A stretch of DNA of 64,000 nt from Scilla litardierei. Its lineage: Eukaryota; Streptophyta; Magnoliopsida; Asparagales; Asparagaceae. Positions 1-10,013 of this stretch are shown here, piece by piece. Under the pieces are notes generated by a model, which saw only the letters and a program-made list of their open reading frames with translations, ran no database searches and had not been told where the DNA came from. Each line of letters opens with the position of its first letter. Positions within the stretch are counted from its first letter, which is position 1. The translations under genes were made by a program, and so were the position numbers. The DNA lies in assembly GCA_030789695.1 (NCBI GenBank), contig CM061132.1, forward strand, positions 27,995,858 through 28,059,857, in the 5' to 3' direction.

Positions 1-2247
1 ACATTTTGTGATGAAGTTGGTATTACACACACCTTCTCTTTCCCTCGTGCACCTCCTCAAAATGGTGTAGTTGAGAGAAAGAATAGGACGCTAGTGGAGT
101 GTGCTCGCACTATACTTGATGATAGCCAACTTGGCCATCAATTTTGGGCGGAAGCGGTACACACCGCTTGCTATGTGTTTAATAGAATACTTTTGAGGCC
201 CGACACTAAACAAACTTGTTATGAATTGTTGTTTGGTAGGTTGTCTCAAGTTAAACATTTTCGTGTTTTTGGTTCAAAATGTTTTATTAAGAACACGTAT
301 GGGAGTTTGGACAAATTCGATCCAAGATCCGATGAGGGGATTTTTGTTGGATATTCTTCGCATAGCAAAGCCTACCGGATATACAACAAACGAACCTCAA
401 CGATCGAGGAATCACTTCATGTGTCATTTAATGAAGGATTTGTTCCAACTAGAATTACTAATGATGATGACTCTATGGATGTCTTATGTGATTCAATTGG
501 TGATTCTAACTCTAATGATTCTATTGATTCTATTGAGACTAACCCTACTAATGAAGTTGTTGAGAATGTTCCTAGTGATCAAGGTATTCCCAAACGGCTT
601 CATACCGTTCGTGACCATCCTCATGAGCAAGTCATTGGCAATATCCATGATAGTGTCAAGACGAGATCGCAAGTGAACTACTTCGCTCATTGTGCCTTTG
701 CCTCCTCAATTGAGCCAAAGAATGTTAATGAAGCGTGCGAAGATGGTGCTTGGATCTTAGCCATGGAGGTGGAACTCATTCAATTCGAGAGGAATGAGGT
801 TTGGGAGCTTGTTCCATTGCCATCGAAGAACCCAACCATCATAGGGACAAAGTGGATCTTCAAGAACAAAACCGACGAAAACCAAGTCGTCGTCCGAAAC
901 AAAGCTCGGTTGGTTGCTCAAGGCTACCGTCAAGAGGAAGGTATTGATTTCGAAGAATCCTTCGCTCCGGTAGCTAGGTTAGAATCAATTAGATTATTAT
1001 TGTCTTTTGCATGCCATAAAAATTTCAAACTATTTCAAATGGATGTAAAAAGTGCATTTTTAAACGGAGATGTCGTTGAGGAAGTTTATGTTTCTCAACC
1101 TCCGGGCTTTATTAATGAAAAATTTCCAAATCATGTCTTTAAACTAAAGAAAGCACTTTACGGCTTGAGACAAGCTCCTCGAGCTTGGTATGATCGCCTA
1201 AAGAATTTTCTTTTGGATTTGAATTTTAAAATGGGAGAAGCCGATTCTACACTTTTTGTTAAGCATTCGAATAATGATATAATTTTAGTTCAAATATATG
1301 TAGATGATATCATTTTCGGTGCTACTAACTTCGCTCTTTGCGAAGAGTTTTCTAATGTGATGAAGGAACAATTTGAGATGAGCCACATGGGTGAGCTCAA
1401 ATATTTCTTAGGTCTCCAAATTCGCCAAATGGACGATCCAATCTTCATCCACCAAACGAAGTATACGGTGGAATTGCTAAAGCGGTTTGGAATGGAGAAT
1501 GCCTCCGGGAAAAAGACTCCGATGAGCACGACTACGCATCTTGATAAGGATACGGGCGGTAAAGATGTAGACATTCGTCTATATCGAGGTATGATTGGTA
1601 GTTTACTTTATCTTACCGCAAGTAGGCCCGATATTATGTTTACCGTATGCGTATGTGCTCGTTATCAGTCTCAACCTAAGGAGTCACACTTAGTAGCGGT
1701 AAAACGTATTTTCCGTTATCTAAGTTATACACTTGATTTTGGATTACTTTATCCAAAATCTAGCACGTATGAGTTAATCTCATATAGTGATGCCGATTAT
1801 GCGGGATGCAAATCCGACAGGAAAAGTACTAGTGGCACTTGCCATTTTATAGGAAATTCTCTTGTCTCTTGGTTTTCCAAGAAGCAAAATTCCGTATCAC
1901 TTTCAACCACCGAGGCGGAATACATTGCCGCCGGTGCCGCGTGTGCTCAAGTTCTTTGGATGAGACACACACTTAAAGACTTTGGTATAAACTGTGATAC
2001 TTGCCCTATCATGGTTGACAACCAAAGTGCAATATGTCTTTCCAAGAACCCGGTACACCATTCCCGTTCGAAACACATAGATGTCCGACATCATTTCTTA
2101 GATGATCATGTTGCTAAAAAGGACATCATATTAGTGTACGTTGAAACCCAGAAGCAAATCGTCGATATTTTCACGAAACCCCTAAAGGAGGATTCCTTTG
2201 TGCGGTTGCGTCGAAAATTGGGGATTATGGGTGAATCCAAGATTTAG
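1..2247 (+). CDS. pol: Copia polyprotein, C-terminal part: integrase end, reverse transcriptase, RNase H (5' partial)
   Basis: The frame is open from base 1 to the stop at 2245-2247, so the protein continues upstream; the ATG at 94 is internal. The start matches the end of the integrase core (motif [12 protein letters not shown] with the catalytic Glu). RVT_2 reverse transcriptase follows, with [27 protein letters not shown] and [11 protein letters not shown]. The catalytic box YVDD is at 1297-1308. RNase H carries [19 protein letters not shown] and DNQSAI, and the C-terminus has the usual DIFTKPL. No stop or frameshift is visible, unlike the copy at 52921-56027. The products would copy element RNA into DNA in cytoplasmic particles and integrate it. 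Whether the whole polyprotein is intact cannot be told. Confidence 0.93.
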   Translation, partial: TFCDEVGITHTFSFPRAPPQNGVVERKNRTLVECARTILDDSQLGHQFWAEAVHTACYVFNRILLRPDTKQTCYELLFGRLSQVKHFRVFGSKCFIKNTYGSLDKFDPRSDEGIFVGYSSHSKAYRIYNKRTSTIEESLHVSFNEGFVPTRITNDDDSMDVLCDSIGDSNSNDSIDSIETNPTNEVVENVPSDQGIPKRLHTVRDHPHEQVIGNIHDSVKTRSQVNYFAHCAFASSIEPKNVNEACEDGAWILAMEVELIQFERNEVWELVPLPSKNPTIIGTKWIFKNKTDENQVVVRNKARLVAQGYRQEEGIDFEESFAPVARLESIRLLLSFACHKNFKLFQMDVKSAFLNGDVVEEVYVSQPPGFINEKFPNHVFKLKKALYGLRQAPRAWYDRLKNFLLDLNFKMGEADSTLFVKHSNNDIILVQIYVDDIIFGATNFALCEEFSNVMKEQFEMSHMGELKYFLGLQIRQMDDPIFIHQTKYTVELLKRFGMENASGKKTPMSTTTHLDKDTGGKDVDIRLYRGMIGSLLYLTASRPDIMFTVCVCARYQSQPKESHLVAVKRIFRYLSYTLDFGLLYPKSSTYELISYSDADYAGCKSDRKSTSGTCHFIGNSLVSWFSKKQNSVSLSTTEAEYIAAGAACAQVLWMRHTLKDFGINCDTCPIMVDNQSAICLSKNPVHHSRSKHIDVRHHFLDDHVAKKDIILVYVETQKQIVDIFTKPLKEDSFVRLRRKLGIMGESKI

Positions 2248-2498
2248 GATTCATTTTTATTCAATAGTCTTGTATGCTATTCTATTTCGCTATATTTGTT
2301 CATGCTAGACTTGTTGGATTTTTCCGGGATTTTTGTGAATTTTTGGAATTTATGCTCGAATTTACTCTTGAATGTCGTATTTAAGTTTTTCGATTTTTAT
2401 TGGGGTAGTATGATGATTTTTGAGAGTTGAACGATGTTTCGTCCAAGTGCGATTAGTAGAGAACTCATAATTTCGTATTCTAAAATTTTTGGACTCAT

Positions 2499-2800
2499 CT
2501 AGTCGGTTTCAGTTCATCAGCCAACCGACTAGATACACATCTAGTCGGTCAGCTAATGAACTCAGACCGACTAGTTCAAGCTTATAATTTTCCTTTGCTA
2601 CTGACTTCTTTTAGTCGGTCCACATTCACTTACCTACCGACTAGAATGAAAACTAGTCGGTCAGTACTTGAACTTTGACCGACTAACTCTAGCCCTAAAA
2701 ACTTTGTCTGGCCCCTGTTTCGACTTAGTCGGTTCAAGCTCATTGACCGACCGACTAGATTGTCATCTAGTCGGTCAGTGCTTGAACTGTGACCGACTAA
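2499..2800 (+). repeat. Hairpin array of ACCGACTAGT type between pol and the extra ORF
   Basis: Alternating AGTCGGT and ACCGACTAG blocks form inverted repeats with short loops, for example ACCGACTAGAT followed by ATCTAGTCGGTCA near 2525-2555. The layout is the same as the arrays in the element's LTR. The array lies between the end of pol (2247) and the start of the extra ORF (3193), so it may act as an internal promoter. That role is inference. Confidence 0.9.
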
Positions 2801-3192
2801 GTGCTCAGGGACAGCCGTGTCTTTTCGCATTCCGATCGACTTATATCCTCATCCGATCGACTTCTTTCACGTTTAGTCGATCAAATTTTCCACTCTCTCA
2901 GCCTAAACCCCCGAGACCGTTCCTCTCCCTCAGTCGAATCCGATCTATTTCCGGCCACATCTCTGGCCATCCGTCCGTCGACCTCCTCCTAGGTGATCTC
3001 TCTCTCTCTCTCTCCTAGTTCTAGGGTTAGTTTTTCAGTGTTTAGGGTTAGGGTTCATTCGATTTCGGCTATGGTTCCTATTGCTAGGTTGTTTTCTTAC
3101 TTCCTAGGGTTTGTTGATTTCGGCTATAGGGTTTATACTTAGGGTTGTTTGATCTTATTCTTGCGTTGTTTGATCTTGTTTTGTCACGACTT
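2801..3192 (+). promoter_or_regulatory. Leader of the extra ORF, pyrimidine-rich, with a (TC)n run
   Basis: This stretch joins the hairpin array to the ATG at 3193. It has a weak TATA-like CTTATATCC near 2838, C/T-rich sequence, a (TC)n microsatellite at about 2998-3017 and several TAGGGTT words common in plant leaders. The Athila-like element has the same order at 27836-28603: array, TATA, TC-rich leader, ORF starting MAK. A promoter role is inferred from this parallel; no transcript evidence is available. Confidence 0.45.
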
Positions 3193-4824
3193 ATGGCAAA
3201 AACGAGAATCCCGATCACTCCCTCCGGTGCTTCTCCTATGTCTGTAGAACCACACCCTAGGAATCCTTCGAAACCCAAACGCCGAGCTAAATCAACCCAA
3301 CCTTCATCGTCTTCGCCTCCTCTGAAAAAGCAGAGGACGGCGACCATCAAACCCAGTAAACGTTCTAAGTCTAGGAAGCCTATACTCCATACCCCCACTA
3401 CACCTTCAGATGCTGACACTGAGTTTAGACCCGAGGATGAGCCTAGCCGTATGGAACCCACTCCTCCACCTCATCCAAGGACTCGACAGCCTAAGGAAAA
3501 TGCCCCAATGCCAGCAGGCGGTGTAGACATCTCGTTGTGTCGCGACGACCCTATGTGTCTCGCGGCTTACAACCGGATTGAGCACTGCCCACTGTTATTG
3601 GAGCACTTTGTTCAGTTTTTCGACTTCCTTGGCTTAGCTGATCTCTTATCCTATAGTGGGCTTCTGGACTACCTTCGCTTCGACCCTAAGGCGAACCCTC
3701 GACCCTATCCTCGCCTAGTCAAACTTTTCTATGCAAATCGTACCCGAGGCCAGTACGATGAAACCCACACCATCGAGACTACTATCTTAGGGACTCCTAT
3801 AGTCCTCACGGCAGAAATCTTGGGGGAGTTGCTGGGTTGTTCGTCGTATGGTCTCCTCCCGTCAGACATTTCTGTTGATGATATCTCTTCTTTGCATCAG
3901 TCTGTTCTCGCCGATATCTTCCATGTGATCCCTCCAGCTTTCATTGGTGTTCCATCGAAGTCATTTAAGCCAAATGCATGGGTGCTCAATCTCATTCTGA
4001 AGTCGTGCTTGCTTCCCAAGTACGGCTCATCTTCTCTGCCATCCCAGCCCTTCCTAAAGTTGATTTACGCTCTTTTCTTGGGTTGCGAGATTAACTGGGC
4101 TCGCGTTATACTTGATAAGATGGACTCTTTCGAGTGTATTCGCAAGACCACAAAATCTGCGCATATCCCATATCCTTGTCTGTTGACTTTGGTGTTTCGT
4201 CATTTCCACGTGCCTTTGCCTCCTGACGATGAGCGTCCTCTTGGTCCTCCCCTGAACGCGACGGCCGTAAAGAAATCTCTTGCGGCACTCCGTCACGTGC
4301 AGAGGTCGACTCCTTCAGCTTCTCAGGGCACTTCTTCTGCAGCTGCTGCTTCTAGACCTCCCACCACTCTTGATAGTCTCGCTCGTGACGTTCGTCGTCT
4401 CGAGTCTCGGTATGCTCATACCGACGAGATTCTGTGCCGTATTGCTCATACTATTGGTGTTGAGGTTCCTCCTCCTGTTTCTGAGGATGAGGAGATGGAT
4501 GATGAGGAGCTCGATGAGCTCGTTGATTCTATTGCTTGTGGCGCTGAGGCCACTCCTGCTGTTGTTACCACATCCGTTGCTGGTGCTGCTACTTCTTCAG
4601 GTCCTCCAGAGTCTTCTGATCCAGTGGATGAGTCTACTGTTGCTCCAGAGACGTCTGCTCCTGTTGACGTTCCAGTTGATGCCTCTGCTGCTGAGCCTGC
4701 TGTTGATGTTTCCACTCCTGCCCCGACAATTGCATCTGTTGACACACCTCTCCTCCCAGCAGAGCCTGAGTCCACTACTTCGACTGGACCTACGGAGACT
4801 GCTGATCCTACCACTCCTTCTTGA
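3193..4824 (+). CDS. Sirevirus extra ORF (envelope-like position; putative plant transposon protein domain)
   Basis: The 543-codon ORF starts MAKTRIPIT. An in-frame ATG 16 codons upstream (3145) exists, but 3193 is preferred because the related ORF at 28603 also starts MAK. Residues 1-110 are basic and proline/serine-rich with nuclear-signal-like clusters (KPKRRAK, LKKQR). Residues about 110-365 form a conserved globular part resembling the putative plant transposon protein domain. The rest is an acidic and Ala/Ser/Thr/Pro-rich tail containing DEEMDDEELDELVDS. I see no signal peptide, membrane segment or furin-like site, so it is envelope-like only by position. It is also open in the copy at 56979. 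I count about 17 non-silent and 7 silent changes between them, which suggests little constraint. Its function is unknown. Confidence 0.8.
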   Translation: MAKTRIPITPSGASPMSVEPHPRNPSKPKRRAKSTQPSSSSPPLKKQRTATIKPSKRSKSRKPILHTPTTPSDADTEFRPEDEPSRMEPTPPPHPRTRQPKENAPMPAGGVDISLCRDDPMCLAAYNRIEHCPLLLEHFVQFFDFLGLADLLSYSGLLDYLRFDPKANPRPYPRLVKLFYANRTRGQYDETHTIETTILGTPIVLTAEILGELLGCSSYGLLPSDISVDDISSLHQSVLADIFHVIPPAFIGVPSKSFKPNAWVLNLILKSCLLPKYGSSSLPSQPFLKLIYALFLGCEINWARVILDKMDSFECIRKTTKSAHIPYPCLLTLVFRHFHVPLPPDDERPLGPPLNATAVKKSLAALRHVQRSTPSASQGTSSAAAASRPPTTLDSLARDVRRLESRYAHTDEILCRIAHTIGVEVPPPVSEDEEMDDEELDELVDSIACGAEATPAVVTTSVAGAATSSGPPESSDPVDESTVAPETSAPVDVPVDASAAEPAVDVSTPAPTIASVDTPLLPAEPESTTSTGPTETADPTTPS

Positions 4825-5807
4825 GAGTCTGTTTGGAGGACTCTCCGATGCTCCTTGGATGATTCATCTTTTAGAGAGAGTTTTGGGTTAGGACAGGGTT
4901 GGTGGTGTTTTGATATATTTTGGATGTTTTGATGCTTGATGTCGCTGTTGTATCATTTTTGGATGTATGTTGATGATGTTCATGTCGATGATGGATTTTG
5001 ACGTTTTGATGTTGATATACTATGTGACATTTTGATGTAGTCGATGTACTTTGTGCCTTTGATGTTATGGAGTCGATGTATCTATTGGTTGTACTCATGA
5101 TGCTTCATATATATATATATATACATCGTTGTTCTCTTTTACTTCGTTGTGCACATTTTATATTCGTTTTAATGTCTATGATGTTCGACATCGTCGCTCA
5201 CCGATAATACCTTGGTTAAAAAAAATTTATTTCTATGAAAACATAGAATTGTTTTCCATGCTCTAATTTAACCAAAATGTTGAGATTGGAGAGCACGTTC
5301 CTTTGCTCAATAAGTGAATTATATTTGGTATTTTGATGATTTCATTTTTCGCTTTTGGATAATGGTCAATTTGGCACACCTTGATTTTCTTCATGTATTT
5401 TACCCTTGGTGTCTTTTGGACCATCGTCGTATTCTTCGACTCCCGATGTTGGATTTTCTTTAGCCTTGTTGTTGTCATTGTATACCTCCCACTCTTTTTG
5501 GATTATGCCAAAGGGGGAGAGATAGTAATAATGACAAGGGGCAAAATGAAAATTTAGCTCTATTGTCCATGAATCTAATTCATTATGTTAGATTCAGGGG
5601 GAGTGAAGATATATAAAAATGGATTACGATCCTAAATTTCAATAATTGGATCATGTTTAATATCTCTCACTTCTGCTTGATGCGTATTATATTTATTCAA
5701 TTTGGAATTAACGTGTAATCAATGCAGGGGGAGTAAGTATTTTACATTTGAATCATTATTTTTTATTATTATTTATGTTGGTTTGTCATCACCAAAAAGG
5801 GGGAGAA
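4825..5807 (+). other. Non-coding 3' region with repeated polypurine tracts
   Basis: No gene is seen. The start is rich in GATG/TTGATG words, and a short (TA)n run lies at about 5107-5122. Four similar purine tracts follow: CAAAGGGGGAGAGATA near 5510, TCAGGGGGAGTGAAG near 5593, GCAGGGGGAGTAAG near 5725 and CAAAAAGGGGGAGAA ending at 5807. The last abuts the LTR and is the functional plus-strand primer. Multiplied polypurine tracts are a known Sirevirus trait. Confidence 0.85.
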
Positions 5808-6232
5808 TGTTGAGTATTGGACTCCTCGGATTTGGTTTTGGATGATGAGCAAACATAAATAAATCGTGAACTAACACTTTGTGAGCGCAGTTATGGAGAT
5901 CGTCGCCAAATTCACGTGAACATCCAAAGCGACATCTCAAGACTTCTCAAAGAACGTATTCATATGCCTAAAGCTTCGTTGAAGCTTTTGGACCATTTTA
6001 GAAGTCATGAAGATTCGATTGAAGCTATTGAAGACGGTATCGTCAAGTTTAATTTATAGTCTTTAAGCTTCTATCGTAGAATGTTAAGTCTTGAGTAGGT
6101 CTTACGATTTATATCTTCATATCGCTCCTATCTTAGCTCTAGGATCTTAGTTGAAGTCCATACAAACTTTCTCGAAGCATCGCGCTTTGATTCGGACTTC
6201 TGGTGCATGTTAGTTGGTTCAAGAAGAAGAAC

Positions 6233-6750
6233 TGACCGACTAGATGGTGATCTAGTCAGTCGGCAAAATTTCTTGGACCGACTAGTTTCAGTCAGTCTTT
6301 TCTTGCCATGTTACTGTTTATCATTAGTCGGTCTAAGAACGTTTGGTGACCGACTAGTTGATGAACTAGTCGGTCAACTTTCCTTCTTGGACCGACTAGT
6401 TGAGCTTTACTGTACATGCAAATTTGAGCCTGAGCTACTGTTTATCGTTAGTCGGTCTAAGAACGTTTGGTGACCGACTAATTAATAATCTAGTCGGTCA
6501 ACATTTGTTCTTGGACCGACTAAATCAATTTGTATTCAGACTAATAATTTTTGACTCTTAGTCGGTCTCAGTTAACTGACCGACCGACTAGTTGAGAAAC
6601 TAGTCGGTCAGAAAGTCTTCTTAGACCGACTAGTTCTTTAGGTCTGAAACTTCATCTGTTCACTGTTCATCTCTTAGTCGGTTCATGTTATTTTACCGAC
6701 CGACTAGTTTATGAACTAGTCGGTCAGTGGTTGTTCTTTGACCGACTAAT
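6233..6750 (+). repeat. Hairpin array in the U3 of the Sirevirus LTR
   Basis: There are five or six consecutive hairpins separated by single blocks. The best has arms GACCGACTAGTT (6348-6359) and AACTAGTCGGTC (6364-6375) around a 4-nt loop. I count 20 ACCGAC/GTCGGT words. ACCGAC is the core of the plant DRE/CRT element. The array ends about 50 bp before the TATA box. Confidence 0.93.
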
Positions 6751-6802
6751 TGCTTCAGATTTCTATCCGTTGGGATTTGACCTAGCTCGTTTTTATGGGA
6801 CC

Positions 6803-6811
6803 CTATAAATA
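6803..6811 (+). promoter_or_regulatory. LTR TATA box (CTATAAATA)
   Basis: A consensus plant TATA box lies just downstream of the hairpin array and upstream of a C/T-rich leader. The equivalent in the other copy is at 60584-60592. Confidence 0.8.
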
Positions 6812-7550
6812 CGAAGCTTGGTCATTTCTCTCAATAGAAGAGCTGCCATTAAGAGACTTATTCAGATTGGAAGAGTTAGAGATTAAAACTCATTTCCAAA
6901 GCTCTCTTCCTCACAAGAAATCATTCTCTCCCTCATTTGAGATCTAGAATCCATCTTGAGAGAACTTTGTTCTTGTTGAACCATCCAAGCTATTGCTTGA
7001 ATCAAGTCTCCTACTCATTCCTAGGCACCCATTGCTGCTCATATTCGTGGTGCTAGGTCTTGGTGACTTCTCCTTCCTCAAATCCCTCCTTGCCCTAATT
7101 CGGTAAGAATACTCAAGGTATATGGTTTGTGGTAAGTTGTTGTTTATTTCATAGAAACTCTTTTATTGCTATTGATTCTCTCGGTTGTGAGAGAAGGTTG
7201 TGATCCCGGGTTGTGGGATTCACTATTGCTATTGATTGTATGATTTGATCTTGTGAAGGTTATTCACAAGATATTCATAGTGGAAATTTTGGGTTAGGGT
7301 TTCTAACCTAAGTATCCGGAGGGGATCCGGATGGTTGGGACGTAGGATCACCGGAAACAAGTCGGGGAGACTTGGGTGGATCCGAACCCAGTAATATCAA
7401 TTGTTTGAATTGAATATTAGTTGTTGTCAATTTTAGCTTCCGCATTTGTTGGTAGTAGTTTGCACGATAATTAGGAATTATACTCCTTGTTATTTTAAAG
7501 TACTATTCACCCCCCTCTAGTACTTGTGCAGTAGCTTTCAGGGCATTACA

Positions 7551-7941
7551 CGATCATCAAAAAAGATTAGATCTGTAGAATGAATCCCCGCTCCCGATGC
7601 ACCATAAAAAGCACCACAACGGATCGCTGCAACCAAATATTCCAAGGGATCGAGCTTCAACGCGCAGAAATCACTGCTACGGATCGCATCAACCAAGATT
7701 CCTAAGCGCGGTGAGGGTGATGTAAGGGGATAAAAGGAGAAGCTCAAGAACGAGAGCTCAACGTGCTGATAATGTGTTGGATAAACTCAAAGAAAGAGTA
7801 ACCACGGCTCATATCCATGGTCCTCTATATATTCATCCTCAATGGGGGTAAGAAGCCCAAGGGACCCACACTACTTAGTAGTGGGGTGTAATGAAAGATA
7901 ATGAGGGGAGGGAGGCCAAAGGCCTCCATCAACTCACAACA
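7551..7941 (-). mobile_element. Small-LTR copia remnant: LTR and leader, cut by the Sirevirus
   Basis: Read on the minus strand, a 167-bp LTR (7941 down to 7775) runs from TGTTGTGAGTTG to TTTATCCAACA, with a TATA box at about 7825-7832. It is followed by the motif TTATCAGCACG and about 215 bp of leader that ends at the Sirevirus junction. Two other elements here (9309 and 38595) have the same TGTTGTGA...AACA termini and the same motif, which is a probable primer-binding site. No coding sequence is left. It is duplicated at 61338-61728. Confidence 0.75.
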
Positions 7942-8518
7942 TAATCATATTACTTGTCCTTTTTAATGCCAATGCACCAAAAAATAAATATTCTTAAACA
8001 TAATCATCATTTTCTTAATATGAATGATTTAAGAGATAGATATTTAAAATCCCCACAACAATTATTGTCATTTTAATGTTGTTCAGCCGTAGTGGATGGG
8101 CAGTGATACTTTTCCACCTGGTTTGCTAACATATGTGATATCACTTGAAATATTAAACAATTTTATATTAATTCGTCAATTTAATATTCTTATATAAACA
8201 AAGAATGCTCTTTTGTTGTATATATCTATTTGTATTATCTACTACTTAAACAAACAGTGTATATTACAATTATAGGTCAATTGGTTTCAGATGGGAGACA
8301 TTATTTTGTTATTTACGTATCATTGCATTGTTAATTGTAGTGAATTTAAAAATGGATATATACTATAATTCCATTTCACACTATCTATTTTCTTTGAATT
8401 CATTGATTTTGATTAAAATAGATCATGAAATAGCTAGCTCGTTAAGTTTAAAAAGTTTTCTCATAAAGATATATCTTTTATTTCTTAATTTTTTGGTGAC
8501 CTACAATGAATTTGGTTT
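7942..8518. other. AT-rich intergenic stretch downstream of the lipid-transfer gene
   Basis: I see no gene or repeat. The part next to 8519 would hold the 3' untranslated region of the minus-strand gene; the reverse strand near 8465-8500 is A-rich and contains AATAAA-like words. Confidence 0.6.
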
Positions 8519-8908
8519 TTAAGGGCAGGAGTCGATCCAAGTGGAGAAAACCAGATCAGGTTTTGTCTTGCACTGTAATAACAGTTTTACCAGCATTTCA
8601 CCATTGAATGCATTATTTGGCAAGCTTGGATCAGGGTTGCAATAGCATAAACTTTTCAACTCTTCGTTTGTAGGAGATAGCGCCAACATCTCATTTAGTC
8701 CACTACAGCAATTCATAGGAGCAGGAGTCTTTCCATGTGATGTAAAAAAACCATTGCACGGAGTCACCAGTTTCTGAAGATGCTCGCAAGGGTTGGATGA
8801 GATATTTGTTGCAGGTGATGGAAAGATGTTGAATGTTGCATATGTCAGTGAGATAACATGCATGCTAAGCATGCTAAGTAGTAGAATGGTAAAGCAACAA
8901 TTAGCCAT
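8519..8908 (-). CDS. Secreted lipid-transfer-type protein with eight cysteines (copy 1)
   Basis: This is a 129-residue single-exon ORF. Residues 1 to about 24 (MANCCFTILLLSMLSMHVIS...) form a hydrophobic signal peptide. The mature part has the eight-cysteine pattern of the plant lipid-transfer/2S albumin superfamily: C-x9-C-x15-CC-x19-CxC-x22-C-x14-C, with Tyr inside CxC. Such proteins are disulphide-bonded, go to the apoplast and bind lipids or act in defence; the ligand here is unknown. A TATA box lies about 80 bp upstream of the ATG. The copy at 62307 differs at three bases and two residues (Thr to Ala, Thr to Asn), with all cysteines kept. It is the only non-transposon protein gene I can support and is probably functional. 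Confidence 0.85.
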   Translation of the reverse strand: MANCCFTILLLSMLSMHVISLTYATFNIFPSPATNISSNPCEHLQKLVTPCNGFFTSHGKTPAPMNCCSGLNEMLALSPTNEELKSLCYCNPDPSLPNNAFNGEMLVKLLLQCKTKPDLVFSTWIDSCP

Positions 8909-8986
8909 TTCAATAAAAAGTTTAGTGTGGGTAACGGATTTTTTGTTTTAATTTCGTCTTAGGTGAATGTCTATTCCTTCTATGGC

Positions 8987-8994
8987 AATTTATA
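8987..8994 (-). promoter_or_regulatory. TATA box of the lipid-transfer gene
   Basis: TATAAATT on the minus strand lies 79-86 bp before the start codon, the expected range for a plant gene with a short leader. It is identical in copy 2 (62775-62782). Confidence 0.7.
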
Positions 8995-9308
8995 GGAAGA
9001 ATAGTCGAATATAATGAACAAATTTATCCAAAGTATTAAAGTAAACTACAAGTCAATAAATGTGATAATTAAAATTATGAAACCATTCATGCAAAACTTA
9101 GTGTGTTTTTCGGTTTTTTAAAATATATACAGTATAATAACGTTATATTATTATTTTATTTTGATTTTTAATAAATAACGAACATTTCTAGTTATTTTGA
9201 ATCACCTTAATTGAATGATTAAGTGTTGAGAATTTATTAAAGAAGTATAGAAGCAAAAATTGTGTTGCTAAATAATAATAATTACTTCTTAATAAACTAC
9301 TGTATTTA
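8995..9308. other. AT-rich sequence upstream of the lipid-transfer gene
   Basis: No gene is seen. From 9160 this stretch is missing in the second copy of the duplication. Confidence 0.6.
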
Positions 9309-10013
9309 TGTTGTGAACGGATGTTGATAATGTATTTGTATTAGAATTACGCCTTCTCCATAGGATAAGACCGTATCTATTGTACCCTATCATTGTACGC
9401 TCCTCCATCCATTATAAATAAAGGGATGTGGTCTTCTTCCCAGATTGATGATTCTTAACACGTTATCAGCACGAGCCTCTAAATAATTTTCCACACAAAA
9501 ACTGATCATTGCAAAAGCGAAGGAAAGGTGGGAGATCCATGCGCGCGGCTTTGTCTACCTCAAACAGGCGTCGTTATCCACGTGTAGCTTTCGTCAACTG
9601 TCGCTAGATCTGGAGGACGGATCTAGAGGTATTATTGCTAAAAATTCAATTTTTAATCATATGCAAGATTTGTTTACCCATCGATCTCGCATGATCGGAG
9701 TGGAAATATGGTTAATTGCCTACATCGACAATTTTTTCGTCTAAAATTCAAGTTTTCTAACATATTGAATCTGAAAAAAAATATTAATTAATCCCCCCTA
9801 CGGCACCGCCATCGGCCTTGCCACCGGTCGCCGTGGGCTGAAGACTGACCGCCCCGAAGGCTGGGTCCCCCTACTCTTGGCAACCGCCGTTCCCATCGCC
9901 CCCCTGCCTCGCAGTTGTGGATGGCTACCTTCCCATCGCAGCGATGGGGGGCTAGAATAGCGAGGATGGCACAAATTAAAGGGTGAAAATACGTGGGAAA
10001 AAGGGTAAAAAAC
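9309..10013 (+). mobile_element. Small LTR (9309-9460), primer site and leader of a copia-type element
   Basis: A 152-bp LTR runs from TGTTGTGAACGG to ATTCTTAACA with TATAAATA at 9413-9420. It is followed at once by CGTTATCAGCACGAG (9461-9475), the probable primer-binding site shared with the element at 38595. A leader of about 540 bp follows, with a GC-rich patch at 9790-9950 like that at 39020-39050. It stops where the LINE begins. The whole unit is absent from copy 2. Confidence 0.7.

Larger units (their letters stand above)
1..7550 (+). mobile_element. Sirevirus-type Ty1/copia element, 3' part (copy 1)
   Basis: The element enters the window inside integrase and runs through reverse transcriptase, RNase H, a long spacer, an extra ORF, a non-coding tail with repeated polypurine tracts and a 1743-bp 3' LTR. 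Repeated AGGGGGAGA tracts, palindromes near the LTR TATA box and an extra ORF after pol are all known Sirevirus (SIRE/Maximus) features. The 5' half lies left of the window. The five bases after the LTR are CGATC, a candidate target duplication that cannot be checked here. Confidence 0.92.
5808..7550 (+). repeat. 3' LTR of Sirevirus copy 1
   Basis: The LTR begins TGTTGAGTATTGG directly after the polypurine tract and ends CAGGGCATTACA. It carries a hairpin array (6233-6750), a TATA box (6803-6811), a C/T-rich leader and a splice-donor-like GGTAAGAATACTC near 7101. A poly-C run followed by TCTAGTACTTGTGCAG lies near the end. Its counterpart is 59589-61337. Confidence 0.93.

Noticed and set aside
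3193..4824. True envelope gene
   Set aside because: No signal peptide, transmembrane segment or processing site is visible; only the position after pol is envelope-like.
4280..4891. Leu-rich 203-codon plus-strand frame inside the extra ORF, resembling membrane segments (also 58066-58512)
   Set aside because: Out-of-frame reading of the Ala/Ser/Thr/Pro tail; the Leu runs are GCT/CTT-type codon artefacts.
6233..6750. CRISPR-like appearance of regularly spaced short repeats
   Set aside because: The repeats are inverted pairs within plant LTRs, spacers are related to each other, and the setting is a plant retrotransposon.
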